The notes under the pieces: generated by a model | Told to the model about the DNA's origin: nothing | Seen by the model: only the letters and a program-made list of their open reading frames with translations | Databases searched by the model: none | Assembly (NCBI RefSeq): GCF_002091955.1 | Contig: NZ_MKKY01000038.1 | Coordinates: 1 to 55,403, forward strand | Direction: 5' to 3' | DNA: 55,403 bases | From: Rhodococcus sp. 1168 | GTDB taxonomy: Bacteria > Actinomycetota > Actinomycetes > Mycobacteriales > Mycobacteriaceae | Shown here: one piece after another, positions 49,421 to 55,403 of the stretch | How the letters are laid out: the number at the start of each line of letters is the position of its first letter | How positions within the stretch are numbered: the stretch's first letter is position 1 | Program-made: the position numbers and the translations under genes

Positions 49421-50867
49421 ATGGCTTTACGGGAGATCAGTGTGAACGAGATCAGAGAAGTACTGAGATTGTGGCTCGGGACGGCCGCGATGCCGGCCCC
49501 CCGGGTTACGCAAGATCGCCGAGCATTCCGGGGTGGATCGCAAGACCGTCCGACGATACGTCGAGGCAGCCCAATCTGCGGGACTGCAGAAATCCGATAC
49601 CTCCGCAGCAGTGAACGACGAGTTGATCGCAGCCGTCGTCGACACTGTTCGCCCCGACCGCCCACACGGTCACGGGGCAGCATGGGAGAAGTTGCTCTCT
49701 CATGAGGAGCAGATCACCAAGTGGGTGGCAGGAGGCGGTGAACAGAAACCACTCACGATCGCCAAGAGCGAAGTCCTCCCTACCCGCAAAGGGTGCGTGG
49801 TGCCGTATCGGATGTTGCATTGATTCGCCACGGAGCGTTGCGGTTTCCGCCGCAAGGACCTCACCGTCCGCGTCGTCGACGGCGACCGGCGGAGTATTCG
49901 CAGTCCTCATACCGGACAACCTCAAACCTGTCGTCACCACTGCTGACCCGATCGCCCCGCGACTGAGTGATGGTTGGCTCGGCTAAAGTAGCCACGAAGG
50001 GTTCGTGACCGACCCAGCACGGGTGCGCTCGCCGAAGGACAAACCCCGCGTCGAACGCACAGCGGAAATACGTCCGCGGAAACTTCTGGGCCGGTGAACG
50101 ATTCACCAGTCTCGCCGAAGCCCAAGAGGCAGTGGTTCGTTGGTGCTCCAACATGGCAGGGATGCGCATTCACGGGACCACCTGCGCACGGCCGCGCGAA
50201 GTGTTCGAGGACTCCGAACTGCCAGCACTACTGCCGGTTCCGGCGGTGTACGACGTGCCGATCTTCAAGGACGTGCAAAATGCACCGCGACTTCCACGCC
50301 GAAGTCGCCAAAGCTCTCTATTCGTTGCCGCAGCAATGGATCGGATCGACCCTGTCGGTGCGCGCGGATACCGAACTGGTGAAGTTCTACCACCGCGGCA
50401 CCCTGGTGAAGATCCATCCCCGTCAGCGCCCCGGCGGCCGCAGTACCGACCGCGCCGACCTCCCCGAGCCCAAGTTCCACTACGCACTGCGCGATGTCAC
50501 CTCATTGATCGGTAAGTGCACCGCGCACGGGGCGAATATCGGCATCTACGCCGAACGCATCCTCGATGACCCAATGCCGTGGACGAGGATCCGCAGCGTC
50601 TACCGACTCCAAGGACTGGTGCGACGGTACGGTGCCCAGCGCGTCGAACAAGCCTGCTCACTTTCGCTCGATCTCGATGTCGTTTCGGTCACCAAGATTG
50701 CATCCATGTTGGAACGGGCCACCGAATCCACCACCCCGGAACTACCGAAAGCAGTCGGGCAGACATCGATACGTTTCTCTCGTGATCCTGCCGAATTCCG
50801 TTCCACACCAACCTCATCGATGTCCGTCGTCGACGGAATCGGTACCAGTCCGGAAGGCCAGTCATGA
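49421..50867 (+). pseudogene. istA: IS21 transposase IstA, multiply broken
   Basis: Conserved IstA sequence runs through several frames: MALREISVNEIREVLRLWLG, then a one-base excess in a run of six C at 49497-49502, DRKTVRRYVEAAQSAG, a TGA at 49821-49823, and an internal deletion at about 49885 that joins LTVRVVDGD to GGVFAVLIPDNLKPV and removes much of the catalytic core. Further frame changes occur near 50071 and 50278 before IGSTLSVRADTELVKFYHRG. The final frame overlaps istB by four bases. The element cannot transpose by itself. Confidence 0.88.
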
Positions 50868-51667
50868 CCACCACGCGCACCACCGCTACTACCGAACCGG
50901 TCGGCACTGACCTCGTTCGATTACTCAAAGCCCTCAAACTCGGCGCGCTTGCCGAAACCCTGCCCGAACGCGCAGCCCTGGCCCGACAACACAAACTCAG
51001 CCACATCGGATTCCTCGAAGTGCTCCTCGCCGACGAAGTGAACCGCCGTGACTCACGCTCGGCGACCCTGCGAGCTACCAAAGCAGGACTCGACCCGGCG
51101 ATGGCGTTCGATTCCTGGAACAGCCTCGATGATCTGCGCTACGACCGGACATTGCTCGGCAATCTCGCCTCCCTGCGGTTTCTCGATGCACATCAGTCTG
51201 CGATCGTCCTGGGCTCGGTTGGGGTCGGAAAGACTCATCTGACAATAGCATTGGGGCACATGGTAATTCATCGACGACACGGTGTTCTGTTCGCACGGTC
51301 GGACAAACTGTTCACCCGCTTGCGCGCGGCCCGCCTCGACAACACCGTCGAAGCCAAAATACGCCGGCTCACAGCGACCGACATGCTGATCATCGACGAC
51401 TTCGCGTTGCGGCCACTCGATGCCACCGAGACCAACGACTTCTACGAGCTGATAGTGGAACGACATCGCAAGAAAGCCACGATAGTGACCTCGAATAGGG
51501 AGCCGTCGGAGTGGCTGACGATGACCGCCGACACCCTCCTCGCGCAATCAGCAATCGATCGACTGCCCTCCGCGGCGCACACCCTCATCATCGAGGGGCC
51601 GTCCTACCGCGAACGAACCCGGTCTGGAACAGTTGACGAGAACACCGACAGCGAGCGTCCTCAATAG
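50864..51667 (+). CDS. istB: IS21 helper ATPase IstB
   Basis: A 267-residue AAA+ protein of normal length. Walker A is GSVGVGKTHLTIALG, Walker B LIIDDFALRPLDATE, and the arginine region TSNREPSEWL follows. It normally assembles on target DNA and stimulates IstA. The start ATG overlaps the IstA stop (ATGA). It is intact while its partner is destroyed, so it has no evident function here. Confidence 0.93.
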   Translation: MTTTRTTATTEPVGTDLVRLLKALKLGALAETLPERAALARQHKLSHIGFLEVLLADEVNRRDSRSATLRATKAGLDPAMAFDSWNSLDDLRYDRTLLGNLASLRFLDAHQSAIVLGSVGVGKTHLTIALGHMVIHRRHGVLFARSDKLFTRLRAARLDNTVEAKIRRLTATDMLIIDDFALRPLDATETNDFYELIVERHRKKATIVTSNREPSEWLTMTADTLLAQSAIDRLPSAAHTLIIEGPSYRERTRSGTVDENTDSERPQ

Positions 51668-51754
51668 TGCGCCACGGTGGTCCCTACCCTCTGGCAATCA
51701 GGTGGTTTCATCACCCTGGCAAGCGACACCCGATGACAAACAGACCTCACTGGA

Positions 51755-52387
51755 TCACGTTCGAATGACGCAGTCACTGGCGAGGGCAACACTGGCCGAC
51801 GACGCTACGGCAACGAGTTGCTGTGTGAAGACATCCAATACGGCGTACGCTGCATCTCGGTCACGATCTGTGAGCCAGTTCAATCCGAGTCCATCGATTA
51901 CGGTGACAAGTAGTCGCGCCAAAATACTCACCGAAACAGTCCATTCGGTTCGAGTTCGCTGCGCGGCCACCTCGAGGAACCGCGCTGCAGCAATGAAGTA
52001 CCCCTCATACTGCTTCGCCGACAAGTCTCGAAGGCCCGAATTGCGCAGTGCGTAGACCGTAAGTTCATAGAGTGCCAGTTGCTTCTCGGGTGGATCGATA
52101 ATGTTGTCCCACAATCCCCGCAGCGCACCTCGGAGGGTCTCCTCGAGACTGTCCCGTATCTCGATCGCAGCGATGGATGCTTCGATCAAGTGGGTGGCGG
52201 TTGAAGTTATCAGACCTGCGAGCAATTCGTCTTTGGAGCGGAAGCAGTAGTGAAACGCCCCCTGCGACATACCCGCTTCTGCCGCGATCGCTCGCGTGGT
52301 CAGATCAACCATTCCGTCACGAGCGATTACCCGTGCCGCAGCGGTAAGCAGAAGTTCGCGACGATCAGCCGCTGCCAGTCGACTCAT
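51755..52387 (-). CDS. TetR-family regulator of the permease cassette
   Basis: A 210-residue regulator. The HTH is LTTRAIAAEAGMSQGAFHYC followed by FRSKDELL near residues 25-55. The C-terminal domain (LEETLRGALRGLWDNIIDPP) is of the type found in many TetR proteins. The ATG at 52387 (MSRLAAADRRELL) has GAAGG seven bases upstream; a longer frame is unlikely. It is divergent from the APC permease. The IS21 right end lies about 17 bp beyond its stop. Confidence 0.87.
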   Translation of the reverse strand: MSRLAAADRRELLLTAAARVIARDGMVDLTTRAIAAEAGMSQGAFHYCFRSKDELLAGLITSTATHLIEASIAAIEIRDSLEETLRGALRGLWDNIIDPPEKQLALYELTVYALRNSGLRDLSAKQYEGYFIAAARFLEVAAQRTRTEWTVSVSILARLLVTVIDGLGLNWLTDRDRDAAYAVLDVFTQQLVAVASSASVALASDCVIRT

Positions 52388-52456
52388 GAGAATGCCTTCT
52401 CTTTCTGCGTCAGATTTCGTGTAACGCACATTTTACGTCCCACTCATCTTGAACCA

Positions 52457-52479
52457 TTGACTCAGTCGCTTGACCCAGT
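52457..52479. promoter_or_regulatory. Direct repeats in the TetR/permease intergenic region
   Basis: TTGACTCAGT and TTGACCCAGT (one mismatch) repeat with a 13-bp period about 60-80 bp before the permease start. They could be regulator sites or include a -35 element (TTGACC). Confidence 0.35.
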
Positions 52480-52536
52480 GCAGACTCATATCTAACAGAT
52501 TTCCCTAGCGATCGTTGCGCTGAAAGCGAGAGATGC

Positions 52537-54021
52537 ATGTCGGATTCGAGCCCCTACGAAAAGGGGGCACTGAGCTCTGTGAGCGGCGATCTCACTGTCG
52601 CCAAAATTGTTTTTCTTGTCATCGCCGCTGCATCCCCGCTGGCGGCCGTAGTCGCCACTTTGCCTCTGGCGTTTTCGTTGGGCGCTGGTTCGGCGACCCC
52701 AGCTATGTATCTGATAGCAGGGATCATTCTTCTTTGCTTCGCAGTTGGCTATGCGGCGATGAGCCGTAAAGTAGTCGGTGCAGGGGGTCTGTACGCGTAC
52801 ATTGCGGCTGGCCTAGGTCCCGTACCAGCCATCGCCGCAGGATTCGTAGCTCTTCTTGCCTACAATGCACTGGCCGTGATGTTGGTTGCTACCTTTAGTT
52901 ACTTCTCGCAGATGGTATTCGTCTCTTTGGGAATTACGTTGCCTTGGCCGGCCTATGCAGCGTTCGCGATAGCATGCACAGCAATTCTGGGGTACCGTCG
53001 AATCGATCTGAGCGCCAGAATAATCGGTGTCCTGATCGTTGCTGAACTGGCCATATTAGGGATCGTCGACCTGGTTTTGATTCGAAGCTTCGGTGTGGAC
53101 GCCTTTCCTGCCAGTGCGTTCGACCTCACAGGTCTGGGACAGTCCGCATTAGGGTTGGGCTTGATGTTCGCGTTCACCTCATTTCTGGGTTTCGAAGCCG
53201 CAGCACTCTACGGCGAGGAGTCATGCAATCCGAAACGAACGGTGCCTCTTGCGACCTACGTCTCTGTTGCAGTGGTGTCGATTTTCTATGGGGTAACCAG
53301 TTGGGTCACGGTCGGGGCCATCGGACCGGACAACGTGCGCAGCGAGGCCACCGAGAAGCTCGGCGACCTTATTCTCGATCTCGCCGCTGTACATCTTGGT
53401 CAGCATGTGGCGGATATCATGACTTTGCTGCTGTTGACTAGTCTGTTTGCGACGCTTCTCGCTTGCCACAATTCGACGAACAGGTTGACCTACGCGCTAG
53501 GACGCGATGGAGTGCTACCGCGGGCTCTCGGTCGAGTCCATCCGAAATACATGTCACCGGCGCGGGCCAGCGTGACCCAAAGCGCGATCAACTGTGTCGT
53601 CATCAGCGCCTTCGCTGCGGCTGGACTCGATCCCTATCTCAATTTGTCAGTGAGTATGTCCGGACTCGGCACTCTTGGGCTGGTCTTGCTCCAAGCCACT
53701 ACCGCGTTCGCGGTGATCGGGTTCTTCCGTAAACGTGCGGATCGCCACTGGTGGCGAACCACGACAGCGCCGCTCCTCGGCGGACTCGGATTGAGCGTCG
53801 CGGCCGTACTGATCGTCGTGCACTATCGCAGCCTGACAGGTGTCGACAACATGGTCGTTAACGCTCTCCCCACGATGCTTGCAATAGTCGCCCTCATCGG
53901 GGCGCTCTATGCACTGTGGTTGCAGCGATACAGGCCAGCGGTCTATGCGGAGATTGGGAACATTACCGACCCGTCATCTCTCGAAAGTCACCCCACCCAC
54001 ACAGGAGGAAAAACAAGATGA
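52537..54021 (+). CDS. APC-family amino acid/amine permease
   Basis: A 494-residue transporter with about 12 helices. The N-terminal signature (GDLTVAKIVFLVIAAASPLA) and the segment FTSFLGFEAAALYGEESCNP are typical of APC transporters for amino acids and amines. It is coupled by a four-base ATGA overlap to the saccharopine-dehydrogenase-like gene and is divergent from a TetR gene, so it is likely an inducible uptake system. Its codon use includes more A/T-ended codons than the backbone genes. Substrate unknown. Confidence 0.87.
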   Translation: MSDSSPYEKGALSSVSGDLTVAKIVFLVIAAASPLAAVVATLPLAFSLGAGSATPAMYLIAGIILLCFAVGYAAMSRKVVGAGGLYAYIAAGLGPVPAIAAGFVALLAYNALAVMLVATFSYFSQMVFVSLGITLPWPAYAAFAIACTAILGYRRIDLSARIIGVLIVAELAILGIVDLVLIRSFGVDAFPASAFDLTGLGQSALGLGLMFAFTSFLGFEAAALYGEESCNPKRTVPLATYVSVAVVSIFYGVTSWVTVGAIGPDNVRSEATEKLGDLILDLAAVHLGQHVADIMTLLLLTSLFATLLACHNSTNRLTYALGRDGVLPRALGRVHPKYMSPARASVTQSAINCVVISAFAAAGLDPYLNLSVSMSGLGTLGLVLLQATTAFAVIGFFRKRADRHWWRTTTAPLLGGLGLSVAAVLIVVHYRSLTGVDNMVVNALPTMLAIVALIGALYALWLQRYRPAVYAEIGNITDPSSLESHPTHTGGKTR

Positions 54022-55196
54022 GCACCACCGACCCATTTACCGTCGTCGTTGTCGGAGGAGCCGGAGGTATGGGCCGCCACGCAGTTCGGGCAATCGCACG
54101 ACTAGGAAGTGCAGACCACATCGTCGTTGCCGACCTCGACGTCGGTCGAGCACAGCGCCTCGCTGACGAAATCGGCCCCGCGGCCACCGCGACTCGGCTC
54201 GACGCCACCGACCCCACGGCCATGCACGAACTATTCACCGGTTGCGACATAGTACTCAATACGATGGGTCCCTTTGCGCGTTTCGGTACACCAATACTGC
54301 GCGCAGCCCTCGATGCCGGTTGCGACTACGCCGATATCGACGACGACTGGCAATCCACTGTAGAAGCCCTCGAGTTCGATGATCGTGCGCGGGCATCGGG
54401 ACGACGGGTGATCATCGGACTCGGCGCCAGCCCTGGCACTACCAATGTTTGCGCACGCATTGCCGCCGAACGACTCGACGAAGTCGACGACCTTTTTACA
54501 GGGTGGAGTTTGGCAGCGGCCGTGGTCGAACCCGATACTCGCTTTCCCGTTCAAGGGGCTGCGGCAGCAGGAACACACTGGCTGTTGCAATGCACAGGGA
54601 CAATCCGGGCCTGGACAGAGGGAGCCGCCGCAGACATTGCACCACTGGAACGTATCGACTTCGACTTTCCTGGAGTCGGCCCTACCTACGCGTACACGAT
54701 GGGACACCCGGAAGCTGTCACCCTCCCTCGCGCCATCGCAGGACTACGCCGTTCGGTCAACCTCCAGTGCGGGCCCACAGAGCTCTTCGACGAACTTCGT
54801 CTCGTTGCAAAACGATTCGAGAACGGAACAATCACCGCAGACGACGCGGCGAAACTCATCGACTCACGTCCCGCACAAGAGTCCATGTCGGATCAGCCAG
54901 CGTTGCCGAACATTTGGGCACTTGCACGAGGGAGACGAGATGGCCGCCAAACAAGTGTCGCTGTTTACCCTAGGCTCGACTTGCCCGGGCTGATGGGCGG
55001 ACACACCGGAATACCATTGGCAATAGGTGTCGATCTGCTGCGTCACAACAAGATCACCGGGCCCGGGGTCCATGCACCCGAAACCGCTTTCGCACCAAAC
55101 GACTATTTCGACATCTACAGCAAATTGACCATCCAAACGCCCACGCCCTCCAATCCCTTGCTTGCAATCGAAGAAACAAGCGATCCAGACTTCTAA
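54018..55196 (+). CDS. Saccharopine-dehydrogenase-like NAD(P)-binding oxidoreductase
   Basis: A 392-residue enzyme. The N-terminal Rossmann motif VVVVGGAGGMGRHAVRAIAR is clear, followed by a catalytic-domain pattern like saccharopine and carboxynorspermidine dehydrogenases (DATDPTAMHELFTGCDIVLN, ADIDDDWQSTVEALE, GLGASPGTTNVCARIA). The reaction is probably reversible dehydrogenation of an amino acid or amine conjugate. The ATG at 54018 has CAGGAGG upstream and overlaps the permease stop. Coupling to an amino acid permease suggests a catabolic route for an imported amino compound. Confidence 0.8.
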   Translation: MSTTDPFTVVVVGGAGGMGRHAVRAIARLGSADHIVVADLDVGRAQRLADEIGPAATATRLDATDPTAMHELFTGCDIVLNTMGPFARFGTPILRAALDAGCDYADIDDDWQSTVEALEFDDRARASGRRVIIGLGASPGTTNVCARIAAERLDEVDDLFTGWSLAAAVVEPDTRFPVQGAAAAGTHWLLQCTGTIRAWTEGAAADIAPLERIDFDFPGVGPTYAYTMGHPEAVTLPRAIAGLRRSVNLQCGPTELFDELRLVAKRFENGTITADDAAKLIDSRPAQESMSDQPALPNIWALARGRRDGRQTSVAVYPRLDLPGLMGGHTGIPLAIGVDLLRHNKITGPGVHAPETAFAPNDYFDIYSKLTIQTPTPSNPLLAIEETSDPDF

Positions 55197-55264
55197 CCGA
55201 AGGAGAGCGGTCACCGTCGGACATCTACGCCTAGCTGTATGAGGCACGGACCTTAGCTTTAATA

Positions 55265-55290
55265 CTGTTCAGTTAGTGCTGAATGGCAGT
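55265..55290. repeat. Possible terminal inverted repeat of the edge insertion sequence
   Basis: ACTGTTCAG and CTGAATGGCAGT contain inverted ACTG/CAG and CTG/CAGT pieces around the transposase stop codon. It may be a terminal repeat; the other end is outside the window. Confidence 0.3.
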
Positions 55291-55403
55291 GCATTGGGGT
55301 GACGTTGTGGGTTGTGGATGGTGTTGGTGCCGGGAGCGTGTGGCTGCCCATTTGATGATTTTGCGTTTGACGACCCGCGGGTTCGCTCGGAGGCGACGTG
55401 CGG
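55273..55403 (-). CDS. IS4-type transposase, C-terminal end (runs off the window)
   Basis: The last 43 codons visible in this frame end at TAA (55273-55275). The segment RANPRVVKRKIIKWAATRSR resembles the C-terminus of IS4-family transposases of actinobacteria (NPRVVKRK...KW). The N-terminal bulk lies beyond the window edge, so completeness cannot be judged. Confidence 0.6.
   Translation of the reverse strand, partial: ARRLRANPRVVKRKIIKWAATRSRHQHHPQPTTSPQCTAIQH

Larger units (their letters stand above)
49269..51738 (+). mobile_element. IS21-family insertion sequence (istA decayed)
   Basis: Multiple terminal repeats as in IS21: left TGCCAGGGTGATGGGACCAC (49297 onward) and right, inverted, TGCCAGGGTGATGAAACCAC (complement of 51702-51721). 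The inverted units span 49297-49328 and 51691-51721, and further copies of ATGGGACCA flank them. Outer ends are estimated from TGAGCAT and ATGACA; no target duplication could be confirmed. It contains istA and istB in the standard order. Confidence 0.8.

Overview
The window is high-GC actinobacterial DNA, most likely from Rhodococcus or a close relative in the Nocardiaceae. Evidence is the protein families (mihF, MurT/GatD, the 10-methyl fatty acid pair, FadA/FadB, a secreted LIP-family lipase), frequent GTG starts, and a conserved backbone. The backbone aspT - dnaX - tmsA/tmsB - ybaB - recR - murT/gatD - leuA - ask - asd matches the order and relative strands of Mycobacterium tuberculosis Rv3722c to Rv3708c. 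Several Mtb genes of that interval are absent (an Rv3717-type amidase, dnaQ) and two accessory blocks are inserted.

Layout. 1-1244: complete or nearly complete IS30-family element. 1.4-3.1 kb: tRNA-Ser(GGA), 4.5S SRP RNA and aspT. 3.1-10.6 kb: first insertion block, holding an MFS pump with its divergent TetR regulator and two visible operators, a secreted lipase, a YnfA/UPF0060 gene broken by a stop codon, phoU, and a glycosylase coupled to a helicase-associated protein. 10.7-12.9 kb: dnaX. 13-28 kb: second insertion block, holding fadA-fadB, a frameshifted GntR regulator, a KhtT/KhtU cation antiporter, a mihF paralogue, an aldehyde dehydrogenase - MpaB-like oxygenase - (broken) acyl-CoA synthetase operon behind a 28-bp perfect palindrome, an FdhF-type molybdoenzyme with acyl-CoA-binding protein, and a CGNR regulator divergent from an HPP membrane protein. 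28.3-46 kb: the backbone resumes, with a ketosteroid-isomerase-like gene behind a KstR-type site, a DMT exporter/LysR pair, three small SHOCT/DUF6325-type genes, leuA with a leucine attenuator, a large LuxR (LAL) regulator, then ask and asd. 46-55.4 kb: a sugar-type ABC ATPase, a Tat-exported multicopper oxidase, a truncated IS5-type end abutted by an IS21-family element (istA decayed, istB intact), a TetR - APC permease - saccharopine-dehydrogenase-like cassette, and the end of another transposase at the window edge.

How the genes work together. The backbone covers replication and repair (dnaX, recR, ybaB), the aspartate family and leucine (aspT, ask, asd, leuA), peptidoglycan amidation (murT/gatD) and membrane lipid branching (tmsA/tmsB). 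The accessory genes are mostly catabolic or transport modules, many with a divergent regulator and visible palindromic operators. Decay is notable: five chromosomal genes are broken or remnant between 6.9 and 28.6 kb, and transposase genes lie near both ends. No CRISPR array, prophage or obvious defence system was seen. The most promising lesser-known signals are the 28-bp palindrome in front of the aldehyde dehydrogenase/MpaB operon, the KstR-type site at the isomerase gene, the MurT that has lost most of its zinc ribbon, and the SHOCT/DUF6325 cluster.
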